64,000 nucleotides of DNA from Sanderia malayensis (GCA_013076295.1 RQOL01000139.1:62001-126000); one strand, 5' to 3'; positions 10,613 through 21,740 are shown, counted from the stretch's first letter. Notes: generated by a model from the sequence alone, not told the origin. A program made the numbers and translations.

Positions 10613-11750
10613 TGAGTGAATTCTTTGGAAATAAAGTTAAAAAGGATGTTAAAAAAGAAAAGTTAACATCTCCAGAAACTGGCAACTCTGAGAGTAGTCT
10701 GAAAGGAAAAGAACCGTCCGAGACAGCGTTGAAGAACTAAATGTGAGTCCTTTTGATTTAGAAATTTCCCAGGAAAACAAAACCCACAAAAACCAGAACA
10801 GAGAAATGGAATTCCAAGAATGCAGGCCATGACCCAAGAAGCCACCGAGGACAAAAGTGTTTACAATGAGGACCAGTTGCAAGTAGTTGATGACCATTTA
10901 CTGCCCGAGGACCATCCACAACCATCAGGGGGTTCGAGCCTGGGAGAAAGAAATGAAATGCCAAGATAGAATACACAAGTTGTGGTTTTAAGCTTGAAAA
11001 ACCAAAACTACCATCATTCTCAGGTGATGTACGTGAATATGCAATATTTCGTTCAGATTTCAAGCATGCAATTGAGGCTAGATTGCATCACAAAGTAATT
11101 GCATCACAAAGAGAGATGCAATTACTCTACTGCGTACATGTTTGAAAGAAAAACCGTTGGACCTAATAAAGGGGATAGGAACTGATTATGATGCTGCTTG
11201 GGAATATCTAGATGCTATCTATGGTGATCCACGTTGTGTATCGGATACTATCACACAAGATATCGTAAAACAATTGAAATCCCGCATGCGTGCCACAGCA
11301 CCAATCAGAGCAACCTTTTTTCAGAAACGCAGTACAGTCAACCATCTAAAAGCTGAAACCAGCAAGCACAACCTGGCTACTAAACACAAATGCTGGCTGT
11401 GTTTAGACTCTTCACACTGGCCAGATCAATGTTCAAAATTTGCTGCAATGAGTGCTGATGAACGTTACAACGCTGCAAAAGAAAATCATGTTTGTTTTAG
11501 CTGCCTGAAAAAAGCTGGAAGGGATCACAGAGCTTCAAACTGTACCCGACGACAACAATGTGTGCAATATGACAATGGTGCACGCTGCACTAAGTTCTAC
11601 CACAAGCTATTGCACAATAACAAGTCAGTTCAGATTGGTGTTGCTGCAGCAATCAATGAAAGTGAAGCAATTCTGCAAATATTTCAAATTCGAATAGATT
11701 TTACAAAAGAACAAATGTGTTGTTGGATTCTGGTGCACAAGTTAGTTTGA
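10613..11750 (+). pseudogene. BEL/Pao gag, degraded
   Basis: A possible start at 10613 (MSEFFGNKV) runs into a stop after about 40 codons. At about 11000-11140 the typical Pao gag segment can be read (KLPSFSGDVREYAIFRSDF). From 11142 an open frame of 202 codons carries the YGDPRCVSDTITQDI segment and then two Cys/His clusters (CWLCLDSSHWPDQC; CFSCLKKAGRDHRASNC) typical of the gag zinc-binding region. Stops and a frame change near 11700 separate it from the protease. Non-functional as it stands. Confidence 0.78.
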
Positions 11751-11949
11751 TACGTCAAGATACTGCTGAGAAATTAGGACTGAAAGGTCAACAAGTATCT
11801 GTTACAATTACAAAAATTGATGGAAAAGAAGAAACATTGAAAACGAAAAGGTACACTGTAGCAGTCTCCCCGATTAATAGCAATAAGCAACACTCAATCA
11901 CAGTAATAGGTATTCCAGCTATCAGTGATGACATCAAGGCCGTCAATAC
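11717..11949 (+). pseudogene. BEL/Pao aspartic protease, interrupted by Copia
   Basis: LLDSGAQVSLI is the aspartic-protease active-site motif (DSGA). The frame continues to ...DDIKAVNT, where the Copia element begins, and resumes at 16440 with TNLPELFGLHD. Together the two parts form the usual BEL protease followed by the linker before RT. Inactivated by the insertion. Confidence 0.8.
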
Positions 11950-12143
11950 TGTTAGATAGCAGAGTTAGACAACATTGAGGACACATTTGTCACAGAACAT
12001 AACATAACTTGAAGAATATATATAAGTCAACATAACATAACAGTAGTAGAACGGAATCGAATGATCATAATAGAACGATAGTTCAAAGTTCATTGTTCGA
12101 TAATCTTTCTAGACGGGGGTTCATTAAAGTCTCGATAACAACA
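11950..12143 (-). repeat. 3' LTR of minus-strand Copia
   Basis: 194 bp, ending at the AATAC duplication. Identical to 16241-16434 except one T/A difference near 12007. Confidence 0.95.
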
Positions 12144-12147
12144 AATT

Positions 12148-12155
12148 CTCCCACT
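12148..12155 (-). promoter_or_regulatory. Polypurine tract of Copia
   Basis: AGTGGGAG on the minus strand immediately before the 3' LTR, where plus-strand DNA synthesis would be primed. It overlaps the last codons of the polyprotein. Confidence 0.7.
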
Positions 12156-15100
12156 AGGCTTTAATGAAGGAAAGTCCTAGTTTATCCAGCATACCAGCAA
12201 AACGCTTTGAAGTCAATGGCTTCGTTAGAACATCTGCGTACATATCATTTGTGCTACAATACTTTAGTTGAATGTTTCCATTTGCAACTGCTTCTCTTGT
12301 GAAATGATAACTCAAATCAATATGTTTTACTTTCGAATGAAATACAGGGTTTCGTGCGATAGCGAGAGTAGCTTGATTGTCTTCATTTATGCATATAGCA
12401 CCGTAATCAGAGTCATTGAACTCCGAAAATAATTGACATAGGAATATTGCTTGCTTGGTTGCATGACTCAACGCGATGTATTCAGCTTGTGCAGTGGATG
12501 TGCTTACACATTTTTGTTTTCCACTATACCAGCTGATAGCTCCACATCCCAGCATAAAAACATATCCAGAAACAGAATGTCGATCATCTATGTTACGAGC
12601 AAAATCAGCATCCGAGTAACCAATTACTTGTCCGTCAGTTTGGCAATACCATAGAGCGAAATTCTTAGTCCCTTTAAGGTAACGTAAAACTCGTTTTGCA
12701 GCATTCAAATGTGCTTGAGTAGGAGCTGCACTGTATTTTGCAACATTAGATACAGCGTATTGTATATCTGGTCTCGTTCCCAAAGCAGCATACAGTAAAC
12801 TGCCTACTAAGGATTGAAACATTGTTTTGTCTACTGGCTTAGAGAATCCATCATCCTTCTGAAGTACAACGTTTGGATCAGATGGCGTTGATACGGGCTT
12901 TGCTTCAGTAAGTCCATATTTATCGACAAGTTTTTCAATATAAGCATTTTGAGTAAGTCCGATACGCGATTCTTCTTGTATGCAGCCAATACCCAAAATA
13001 TAATGCAGAGGTCCCATGTCCTTCATGACAAAATGCTTCATTAACATCGATTTCAATTCATCCATTGTTTTAGAATTTTCTGTAATCAAAACAAGATCGT
13101 CAACGTAGAGGCTTACAAATGTTAACGGGTCATTCCTCTTAAAAACACAACAATCCGACTTTAATTGATGGAATCCAATTTGTTCCATTAAATCACAAAA
13201 TTTAATATTCCAACAACGAGGCGACTGTTTAAGTCCATACAAGGATCTTTCAAGGCGACAAACAAGGTGTTCCTTTCCGGGCACAATATATCCTGGGGGT
13301 TGCTCCATATAGACTTCTTCAGCTAGAGAACCATTCAAGAATGCTGTAGTAACATCCATTTGATGTATCATAAAATTATTTTGCACCGAATAAGCCAACA
13401 ATGCACGTAAAGTATCAAGACGTACAACTGGAGCAAAAGTTTCATTAAAATCAATTCCTGGCTTTTGGGCGTATCCCTTTGCAACTAGACGTGCCTTGTA
13501 CCTTTCGATAGAACCATTATTGTCAGTTTTGACTTTAAAAATCCAACGACATCCAACAGGTTTCCGTCCCTCTGGAAGTTCAACTAATTTCCAGGTATTC
13601 ATTTTATTAAGTGCTTCCATCTCTTCATCTACAGCTTGTTTCCAGTGCATAGCTTCAGGTGTTTCTAGTGCTTCCTCTATACTTTGTGGTTCACATATGC
13701 CATGAAAGAATAAACAATGTTGCATAGCACTAGAGTCAGCAATTAAATCAAGAAACTCAAGTTCTTTATCACCTGCCCAGTCTCCTAGGCATCTTGGTTT
13801 CCGACTTACACGTCCAGAACGAGTTGTAGTGACACTATCATCCCTTTTGTCTGCATAACTATTATTTATTTCAGCTTCAGGCACATCATCTTGGAAATCA
13901 GACTCCAAGTCAGGATCATGAACATCTGTTCCAATCTTTGTCACATCTGATGGCTCAGCATCTACAGGAGTTACAGTGATTTCATCTCCTTTAAAGTTCA
14001 CTTCTTTAAAAACAACATCACGACGAATAACAAGAAGTTTGTTCTTCTCATCATACAAACGATAGCCTTTAGTGCCTTTCTGGTACCCTACAAACCGCAT
14101 TTGCTCTGATTTTGCTTCCATCTTCCTTCGATAAGGGTTAGGTTTCAGTGCAAAAGCAGTACATCCAAACACACGTAAATGCTTCACTGTAGGCTTCCTT
14201 CCATACCATCTTTCAAATGGTGATACTCCCACTGATGTTACTGGCAAACGATTTCGTACATAACATGCAGTAGATACAGACTCTGCCCAAAATTCTCTTG
14301 GCAATCCTGCATGCTCTAATTGGCTCAATGCCATCTCTTGAAGTGTTCGATTTAGGCGCTCGGACACTCCATTCTGCTGAGGGGTAAACGGTGCTGTTTT
14401 TTCATGTCTAATCCCTTTTGATTTAAGGTAGGCTTCAAATTGTACAGATGTGTACTCTCCTCCGTTGTCAGTGCGAAGAGCTTTAATTCCTTTCCCCATG
14501 AAATTTGTAACCTCAGCTTCATATTCTTTAAATTTCTGAAACACATCAGATTTTCGTTGCAGCATATAAACATGACAGAATCGACTGTAATCATCAGTAA
14601 AAGTTAAAAAATACTTTGCTCCTCCAAGTGAGTCAACAGAAATTGGTCCACAAACATCACTGTGAACAAGTTGCAAAACTTCAGTAGATTGAATTTCAGC
14701 TGAACCTTTAAAAGGTTTTCGTGTTTGTTTTCCAAGAACACAAGCATCACAAAAAGGCATTTCACCAGCCAGATTTTCAACTCCATTAATAACGTTTTGA
14801 TTAACAGCTGTCTTAAGTCTTGTAATATTGACATGGCCTAATCGTTCATGCCAAAGTTTCAAAGTGTTCTGACCTTGCAAAACATTTACTTTTTCAGTAA
14901 TTTGATCAGTTTCACACTCCAGAAACCATATCTGATTCACCTGGTAACCCATCAATAATTCCTGATTGCTGCGAGTGATTTTACAGTGTTTACCTGTAAA
15001 TTCTACAGTACATCCCATTTTTGTTGCAGCAGTAACAGAAAAGAAATTATTTACCAGTTGTGGCACATATAACACATTTGAGAGAGTGAATTGTTTCCTT

Positions 15101-16164
15101 TTTCCATCACATACTCGGCTAACAATCACAGTACCAATTCCAAGAGCATCACAGACAGCACCATTTCCCAATAAGACTGTTTCAGGTACTTTAAACTGAA
15201 CATATTTCTTGAAGAATTCCTTACGAGGTGACATATGTTTTGTTGCACCTGAATCAATTATCCAGACACTTTTGTCTTTTGCCTTTATCTCAGAAGCAGA
15301 AGCAATTGTAAGAATAGTATCCTGAGGCTCTTCACATGACATATTTCCATCAGTATTACTAGCTTCATGTTCAGCTTTCTTTACACTATGTCTATAGGGG
15401 TTAGTTGGGCAATTTTTGTGAAAGTGTCCCATTTTTCCACAACCATAACATGAACCTGGAGGCCCATTAAAACGTGGCTTTTGCCTTCCCTTGAAACGCA
15501 CTCTACTACCACCACGTGCAGCTAATACAGACGTAGCACTTGCTCCCACTGAGCCTATATCAGGATATAGTCGACGTTCTTCAGTTTTAAGAGCTTCCCT
15601 TAATTCAGACATTGACACAGTACCTTTTGCAACAAAAGCCATACGCAGTCCATCATACGACTGAGGAAGACCTCTCAACAACAGAGCAACTTGAAAGTCA
15701 TTATCAACCGGGGCACCGAGGGCCGCTAGTCTCTCAGTAAGATCTTGCAATTCCTTAAAATAAGAGTCAATCGTAGATTTACTGTCCATTTTCAAATCTA
15801 ACAACCGTGTCTGTAATTGTAGCTTGTTAGACAAAGTAGGCCGTTCAAAAGTTCCAACAAGTTCGTCCCACATCGCTTTCGGTGTATTTAAACTCTGTTG
15901 AGCAATAACATGAAGCTGGCTATTTGACACCGTTTGTAGCAAAATCGATTTAACACGAGCGACACGTACATGATACTTTGAAATTAACTCAGCTTGTCCA
16001 TCAGCATTTTCATCATTTCCACCAGCAGGTAAAACAGGTTCCGTTTCTTCTCCAGTACACAATTTCCATAGTTCACGCGCCTGTAGATAGGCTGTTATCT
16101 GCAACTTCCATATAGGCCAGTTGGAATCAGTTAACTTTTCGATACTAGGCAATCGATCTTCCAT
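12154..16164 (-). CDS. Copia gag-pol polyprotein (intact, 1336 aa)
   Basis: A single open frame starts MEDRLPSIEKLTDSNWPIWK. Gag (UBN2-type) occupies about residues 1-225. A CCHC knuckle CYGCGKMGHFHKNC lies at about 240 and the protease motif IIDSGATKHM at about 305. The integrase has an HHCC region (HERLGHVN...CDACVLGKQ) and a DDE core (HSDVCGP, ALRTDNGGEY, NGVSERLNR). RT (RVT_2) spans about 850-1100 with YVDDLVLI. RNase H follows with YSDADFA, STAQAEYIA and HIDLSYHF. The element makes its own particle, reverse-transcribes and integrates. No stop or frameshift is seen and length is normal for animal Copia. Gag and pol form one frame, as in Drosophila copia, where Gag excess comes from splicing; whether that holds here cannot be seen. 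Confidence 0.96.
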   Translation of the reverse strand: MEDRLPSIEKLTDSNWPIWKLQITAYLQARELWKLCTGEETEPVLPAGGNDENADGQAELISKYHVRVARVKSILLQTVSNSQLHVIAQQSLNTPKAMWDELVGTFERPTLSNKLQLQTRLLDLKMDSKSTIDSYFKELQDLTERLAALGAPVDNDFQVALLLRGLPQSYDGLRMAFVAKGTVSMSELREALKTEERRLYPDIGSVGASATSVLAARGGSRVRFKGRQKPRFNGPPGSCYGCGKMGHFHKNCPTNPYRHSVKKAEHEASNTDGNMSCEEPQDTILTIASASEIKAKDKSVWIIDSGATKHMSPRKEFFKKYVQFKVPETVLLGNGAVCDALGIGTVIVSRVCDGKRKQFTLSNVLYVPQLVNNFFSVTAATKMGCTVEFTGKHCKITRSNQELLMGYQVNQIWFLECETDQITEKVNVLQGQNTLKLWHERLGHVNITRLKTAVNQNVINGVENLAGEMPFCDACVLGKQTRKPFKGSAEIQSTEVLQLVHSDVCGPISVDSLGGAKYFLTFTDDYSRFCHVYMLQRKSDVFQKFKEYEAEVTNFMGKGIKALRTDNGGEYTSVQFEAYLKSKGIRHEKTAPFTPQQNGVSERLNRTLQEMALSQLEHAGLPREFWAESVSTACYVRNRLPVTSVGVSPFERWYGRKPTVKHLRVFGCTAFALKPNPYRRKMEAKSEQMRFVGYQKGTKGYRLYDEKNKLLVIRRDVVFKEVNFKGDEITVTPVDAEPSDVTKIGTDVHDPDLESDFQDDVPEAEINNSYADKRDDSVTTTRSGRVSRKPRCLGDWAGDKELEFLDLIADSSAMQHCLFFHGICEPQSIEEALETPEAMHWKQAVDEEMEALNKMNTWKLVELPEGRKPVGCRWIFKVKTDNNGSIERYKARLVAKGYAQKPGIDFNETFAPVVRLDTLRALLAYSVQNNFMIHQMDVTTAFLNGSLAEEVYMEQPPGYIVPGKEHLVCRLERSLYGLKQSPRCWNIKFCDLMEQIGFHQLKSDCCVFKRNDPLTFVSLYVDDLVLITENSKTMDELKSMLMKHFVMKDMGPLHYILGIGCIQEESRIGLTQNAYIEKLVDKYGLTEAKPVSTPSDPNVVLQKDDGFSKPVDKTMFQSLVGSLLYAALGTRPDIQYAVSNVAKYSAAPTQAHLNAAKRVLRYLKGTKNFALWYCQTDGQVIGYSDADFARNIDDRHSVSGYVFMLGCGAISWYSGKQKCVSTSTAQAEYIALSHATKQAIFLCQLFSEFNDSDYGAICINEDNQATLAIARNPVFHSKVKHIDLSYHFTREAVANGNIQLKYCSTNDMYADVLTKPLTSKRFAGMLDKLGLSFIKA

Positions 16165-16222
16165 CTCAACAAGACACTGCCACGAATCCTCACAATATCA
16201 TAACACACACCATCAGCACCAT

Positions 16223-16236
16223 GACTGGGCCCATAA
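16223..16236 (-). promoter_or_regulatory. Primer-binding site, initiator tRNA-Met anticodon arm
   Basis: On the minus strand, a few bases after the 5' LTR, the sequence GGTTATGGGCCCAG is complementary to CTGGGCCCATAACC, the anticodon arm of eukaryotic initiator tRNA-Met. Using an internal tRNA segment rather than its 3' end is the known copia-type priming mode. The same 14-mer follows the 5' LTR of the second Copia at 27806. Confidence 0.85.
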
Positions 16237-16240
16237 CCAT

Positions 16241-16434
16241 TGTTAGATAGCAGAGTTAGACAACATTGAGGACACATTTGTCACAGAACATAACAAAACT
16301 TGAAGAATATATATAAGTCAACATAACATAACAGTAGTAGAACGGAATCGAATGATCATAATAGAACGATAGTTCAAAGTTCATTGTTCGATAATCTTTC
16401 TAGACGGGGGTTCATTAAAGTCTCGATAACAACA
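16241..16434 (-). repeat. 5' LTR of minus-strand Copia
   Basis: 194 bp. Contains 'gaatatatataag', a TATA-like element, at about 16303. Flanked outward by AATAC. Confidence 0.95.
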
Positions 16435-18738
16435 AATACAACAAATCTGCCAGAGCTATTTGGATTGCATGATGAGAAATTTCACAAAGGAAAAGGACAT
16501 GTGGACTTGTTGATTGGTATTGATCATGCATATATGCACTCTGGTGAAACAAAACACGTTGATAATCTGATGGCTCGCCTATCTCCACTAGGATGGGTGA
16601 TTTTTGGAGCAAGACCAGAGGAAATTTCTAAAGGTACACATTTCCTTCATGTTAAATATGCAACTGCAATAGAACTTTCTGAATTCTGGACCACTGAAGC
16701 TATGGGAGTGAATGCGAAATCATGTGCTTGCAGTACAAACTAAATGAGCCAAGTTGAAAAAGAAGAAGCCGACATCATAGAAAGCTCTTGTTTGAAAGTT
16801 GAAAACCAATGGATGATGTCATACCCTTGGAAGAGAGACCCCCATTTGCTACCAGACAACAAACAATCAGCTGTTAAACGTTTAGCATCCATGGAAAAAC
16901 GACTTAAACAGAAGCCTGAGCAAGCAGAAGCATATGATAAGCAGATAAAGGAAATGAATGAAATGAAGTTTTCAAGAAAATTGATATCTGAAGAATTAGA
17001 AAGTTACAAGGGCCCTGTGGACTACATTCCACATCATGCAGTTTTAAGGCCAGAAAAGAAAAGTACACCAATCAGGATTGTGTTCAACTCATCATCAGTT
17101 TATCAAGGTCATCAGCTGAATGATTACTGCATGAATGTCCCAGATCTATTGAACAATCTGTTTGGAATCAATCTTCGTTTCCGAGAAAGAGAAGTGGCAT
17201 TGATTGGTGACATTTCAAAAATGTATCATCGCATACTAATACCAGAGCAAGATCAGCATGTACATAGATTCCTGTGGAGAAGTTTAGAGACAGATAGAGA
17301 ACCTGGTGTGTATGTTAAAACAGTCTTAACTTTTGGAGACAAACCGGCGCCTGCAATGGCTCAGAGTGCACTAAGAAAGACAGCAAAGAAGAATGAACAT
17401 CTAGCACCGGATGCAGCAAGAGTGCTCATTGAGAATGTTTATATGGATGATATTTGTGAATCAGTCAACACAGTACAAGAAGCAAAGAAGCTTGCAGAGG
17501 ACATTGACAGTATCGTAAAGGATGTTGGTTTTCAAGTAAGAGGCTGGGCACCAAACAAGGATCTGATTGAAAAAAGCCCAGATGTTAGCGTACCAGAAAA
17601 AATCAAAATGTTAGAAAATGAAGCAGAGGAAAAGGTACTGGGAATTGTATGGGACAGAAAGTCAGAAACACTTTCGCTTAAAGTTGAATCAGAGTTAATG
17701 AAGTTTATTGCCGAAGAAGAACAGTTTCCTGAAGGTATCAAATTGACCAAAAGAAAGTTACTGGCAAGAATTTATGGCCCTGTTGGATTTGCTGCTGCAT
17801 TCATTACCAGATTAAAGATTGGTTTACAGGAACTATGGCAGACAGGAATTGAATGGGATGATGGAATGATTCAAAGGAAGTGGATTGAACTGTTCGGGGA
17901 AATGAAGAAGCTTAACAATGTTTCCTTTAAGAGAGCGTTAGTGACCGCGGATACAAGTAAAAAAATATCGTTATGCGTATCCTCAGATGCATCACAAGAA
18001 ACCTTTGGTGCATGTGCATATCTTCGACAGGAAATTAAGGATGGAAAATTCAATGTGAGATTCATTGCTGCCAAATCAAGAGTAGCACCTTTGAAACAGC
18101 TCACTGTTCCACATCTTGAATTACAAGCTGCTGCTCTGGCATCACGTCTAGCAAAGTCAATTCAAGAAGAATCCAGAATACAGTTCACTGATGTCATGTT
18201 TTTCACTGACAGTATGATTACTTTCTGTTGGATTCAAAGTCCATCGCGTAACTATAAGCCATTTGTGTCTTCAAGAATAGGTGAAATTCAAAGCAACTCA
18301 ATTCCACGACAATGGAGACATATTCCCAGTGAAGATAATGTAGCAGATGATCTTTCCCGAGGTGTCAAAGTACAAGAGCTCAACAGTAGATGGATGAATG
18401 GACCAGTGTTTTTACAAGATGTAGAGGAAACTTGGCCAACTACATCTCATGTGTCAGCATTACAAGAAGACAAGGAACGTTGCCAATTGAAGAATGTTTG
18501 CACGGTAATGAACGAAAAGGCTGAACATTTAATTGATTACGAAAGAATCTCAAGCTGGAAGAAACTTATTAGAATCGTTGCATGGATTAAACGACTTGCC
18601 AAGAACATCAGATTAATAAAGCACAATATGAAAATTCAAGACGAATTTTTCACACCAGAAGAGTTACAGCAAGTAGAGATGGTTTTGATTCGAGATGCAC
18701 AAAAATCTTTAAAAGATCAAATGCAGCGAGGTGAATAA
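16435..18738 (+). pseudogene. BEL/Pao RT and RNase H region
   Basis: Reading resumes after the Copia at TNLPELFGLHD, with the pre-RT segment LIGIDHAYMH and LGWVIFGARP. An in-frame TAA at 16741 precedes the 664-codon frame 16744-18738. RT motifs visible are PIRIVFNSSS, LIGDISKMYHRI, FGDKPAPAMAQ and ENVYMDDICES (YMDD catalytic pair). Peptidase_A17/RNase H follows with CVSSDASQETFGAC and FFTDSMITFCWIQS, ending near GEIQSNSIPRQW and the DNVADDLSRG motif. Without the stop it would be one pol polyprotein. The stop and the Copia insertion make it defective. Confidence 0.88.
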
Positions 18739-18739
18739 A

Positions 18740-20000
18740 AGTCTCTCAGTCCATTCACAGATTAAAGCGGAATTATCAGAGCTGGAGGCAGAGTAGATAA
18801 ATCTCTAGTTTCCTACGAGATGAAGCATCCAGTGCTACTACCACACGAACACAGGATCTCCTTACTGATAACGAGGAATTTGAATACTGATAACGAAGAT
18901 TGGACATACAGGACTCAGGAGTTGCAACAACAACAGCCAAAGTAAGAAGAAAATATTGGATCCTGAAAGGAAATAAAATGAGCAAGTCTGTAAAGTTCAA
19001 GTGTACATTTTGCATTTGCAGAGAGTTGTTGCATAAAGCAGAAGATCAATTGATGGCAAACTTGCCATCTATTCGATTAGCACCGCAAACACCGCTATTC
19101 TACTATACGTCATGTGACTACTTTGGACTTTGCAATTTCAAGATAGGACGAAATAAGACAACAAAGCATTATGGTGTTATTTTCACAGGTTTAAACACAA
19201 GAGCTGTTCATCTGGAGTTAGCTATGGATTACTCCACAATAGAATTACTGCAAGTTCTTCGAAGATTTTTCTGTATTCGAGGATTTCCTGCAGTTATTCT
19301 GAGTGATAGTGGGTCACAAATGGTGGGAGCAGACAGGGTTTTACGAGAAATGATGGAAGGATTTTACGCAGATCAACTCAGAAAATTGTGTACCGAGAGA
19401 GGCACACAGTGGATTTTTACTACGCCAGCAGCACCGTATCAAAATGGATGTGCAGAGGCACTCGTAAGGAGTTGTAAAAGAGCATTGAAGATTGCAATCG
19501 TAGAGCAAGTGCTGCGACCTTTCGAGCTGTATACTTGTTTGTTGGAAGTTGCCAACTTACTGAACCAACGCCCAATCGGTCAAATTCCCAACGACCCAGA
19601 TGATGGAGCCTACTTATGTCCAAATGACTTATTGTTAGGACGAGCTACGTCGGAAGTACCACAAGGCCCGTTTCAAGAAGCCAAGGATGCACGTCAACGT
19701 GTCCAGTTTGTACAACAGATTGTCAACTCATTTTGGAAAAGATGGATAAGAGACGTTTTTCCATCACTTGTTCCTCAAACGAAGTGGCACGTTGATAAGC
19801 GCAACATTCAACCAGATGACATAGTTATTGTTGCAGACAGTAACGCTATCCGAGGTAAATGGAACATTGGAAGAATTGTTGAAACATTTCCAGGATCAGA
19901 TGGACGCGTTCGCAATGTGAAACTGAAAACAGCGACGGGATTGTACAGTCGAGCAATAACAAAAGTTGCAGTTATGTGCCCAGCAGAATCGCGTGATTAG
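18740..20000 (+). pseudogene. BEL/Pao integrase
   Basis: The N-terminal zinc region (IIRAGGRVDKSL, MKHPVLLPHEH) is present at 18770-18900 but in shifted frames with stops. The core from 18900 is open for 366 codons. First Asp lies in SCDYFGLCNF, second Asp in LSDSGSQMVG, Glu in NGCAEALVRS. A C-terminal Pao-type domain (FWKRWIRDVFPSLVP ... RGKWNIGRIVETFPG) follows. The enzyme would insert the cDNA. The broken N-terminus makes this copy inactive, though the catalytic triad remains. Confidence 0.85.
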
Positions 20001-20039
20001 ACACAGTGATAAGAACGATGCCCTTATTGGGGCGGAGGA

Positions 20040-20212
20040 TGTTTAGTTGTAAGTAAGACTTTAATTTTGAGACAAAGATAGAAAACTTTCCCGCTGTTTT
20101 TGGGACACACTATTGTTATGTTAATTAAATAACCACGCTGTATAACCAAGTTACGAAGTTAAAACTATTTTGTTGAAATGGTAACCAGATAAACTGATTT
20201 ATATGCTAACCT
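20040..20212 (+). repeat. 3' LTR of BEL/Pao, internally deleted
   Basis: Preceded by a purine-rich GGGGCGGAGGA tract. Matches the start and end of the 5' LTR but lacks about 350 internal bp, including the TATA-like region, with the junction at 'gttatg|ttaattaaataacc'. The exact 3' end is uncertain. Confidence 0.72.
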
Positions 20213-21060
20213 GAAATATGTTTTAGTAAGTTGATTCTTTCATTTATTTTGCATTTTAGATCGAATTATAACTATTATCAATACGATTTGATTATTGGGA
20301 TGCCTCTGAAGTGAGCTCTGCCCGAACCAGATAAACTTACATTTTTTATAAATTGGTGTATGCTAATTCCATGTGTATGACTATTATTGACACAGCTTTT
20401 ATATTACCTGGTGCCCCAGCCACACAGCTTAGACCACCAGGAGTTTTAGCCTTATGCGTGATTTCCAATCCTCAAATGTTCAACCTTTCTGCATTAAACA
20501 CTCAACTAAAACTACCCAATGTATTCTTTTCATAGTATAAATACGTTTTTTTTATTTTGTAAGAAAGTTACGCTTGGTTCTTCAAAAAGTTTAGAACGAT
20601 CAGGGGTGGACCTTTTAACCCTAATAAATTTTACAGATCTCTAATTCAATATTTTTAGTCACTGTCATATTAATATCATGGCTATATATATATATATTTT
20701 GAGATAATTTGTTGTCTTTCTGTTATGTTCTTTATACAGATGTTATTGCATTGAGGGTTTTTGGAAAAATATAGCAAGTCTAAAAGCTGGGCTGAAAAAA
20801 ACTTTCTTATAAACAATTATGCAGAATGTTACCAGAAAATAGATAAAGTGTGAATGTCATTGTATTGTACATGTTGATTTCGATGGGTGCTGTTGTCAGA
20901 AAATGAGTAATATTTTTTAAAAATAAGTAATAATGAAAAAATATTTCTAAAAAGGAATAACGCATAAGTAGCCTCATCTGGCAATTATGAGGTGACGTTT
21001 TTGGGAAATTTTATGCTGAAATTTACTTGAAATATGTAAATGCTGTTATTTTTTCACGCG
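20213..21060. other. Non-coding, AT-rich
   Basis: No recognisable gene. A short (TA)n run lies near 20680. Read as part of the outer TTAA element. Confidence 0.4.
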
Positions 21061-21067
21061 ATTGAAT

Positions 21068-21290
21068 ATGGAATCAGATAGTGAGCAAAAGTTGAAACAA
21101 ACAATGTGAATTAATCTGTGTCTGATTAGTGAATCGATGTCTTGTGAATCGGTGTCCTGCGAGTGAATAAATGCAATGTGAGTGAATCGGGCAATGTGAG
21201 TGAGTCAATGTGTTGTGAATATGTGTGTGTGAATCTGTGTTTTGTGAAAATGTGTGAGTGAATCGGCGTCTTGTCGATCGGTGCAATCTT
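21068..21290 (+). repeat. Degenerate 10-14 bp subterminal repeats, inverted copy at 34.4 kb
   Basis: Units like 'gtgaatcggtgtcttg' and 'caatgtgagtgaatcgg' are repeated about ten times. A matching inverted block lies at 34375-34540 (shared words: 'cagatagtg', 'acaatgtgaat', 'tctgtgtctga', 'gtgaatcggtg', 'gcaatgtgagtgaat'). Clusters of short repeats placed inversely near both ends are typical transposase-binding regions of DNA transposons. Confidence 0.6.
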
Positions 21291-21740
21291 CCGTGTCAAT
21301 GAGTAACTGCTGATGAATGTGATTTGTCATGATTGATTGCATCACCGATTCACTCGAAAATGTTCAAAGTACATTGATTCACACACATTTATTTACAAGA
21401 ATACTTGAACACTTGAACTCACAAAGGCTGACTAAGTCTTTACGGCAGAACATCTTTAATCAAAAAAGGAATCTTGAGGAATCTCAAAAGTGCGTCCAAA
21501 GAAATCAAACTTAAGACTAGCAAATAGTAAGACCATAGGTGCCCCACACTATATCTGCAGTATTGTTTATTAACGATTGAAAAAACTAAAATGTACTTCG
21601 AAGTTTTTGAAGAGTTTTCAAAGTTTATATCATTTGGAAGTTTGAAGATAGGGAACGTGCAATAAAATAATACAATTAAAACGAAGCACTTTTATTCCTG
21701 TCTAAATCATGATCTGACACTCCAGAATTTATTGGAGTGT

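Larger units (their letters stand above)
11950..16434 (-). mobile_element. Near-intact Ty1/Copia retrotransposon
   Basis: 4485 bp on the minus strand, flanked by a 5-bp duplication AATAC (11945-11949; 16435-16439). The two 194-bp LTRs (TGTTAG...AACAACA) differ at one position that I could find. A primer-binding site follows the 5' LTR, a polypurine tract precedes the 3' LTR, and one uninterrupted 1336-codon polyprotein lies between. By sequence this looks young and possibly active. It landed in the protease gene of the BEL element. Confidence 0.96.
9717..20212 (+). mobile_element. Degraded BEL/Pao LTR retrotransposon, split by a Copia element
   Basis: The order is 5' LTR, gag with zinc-finger region, aspartic protease, [Copia insertion], pol with RT and RNase H, integrase, 3' LTR. 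About 6.0 kb once the Copia is removed. The frame resumes exactly across the Copia target site (AVNT|TNLPELFG). The copy is inactivated by stops in gag, a TAA between protease and RT (16741), and stops and frame changes between RNase H and integrase. I could not find a convincing target duplication outside the LTRs, and the 3' boundary is approximate. Confidence 0.88.

Noticed and set aside
20213..20300. Target duplication for the BEL element
   Set aside because: Neither GATTA nor any 4-6 bp word before 9717 is found directly after the 3' LTR; the 3' boundary is too uncertain to claim one.
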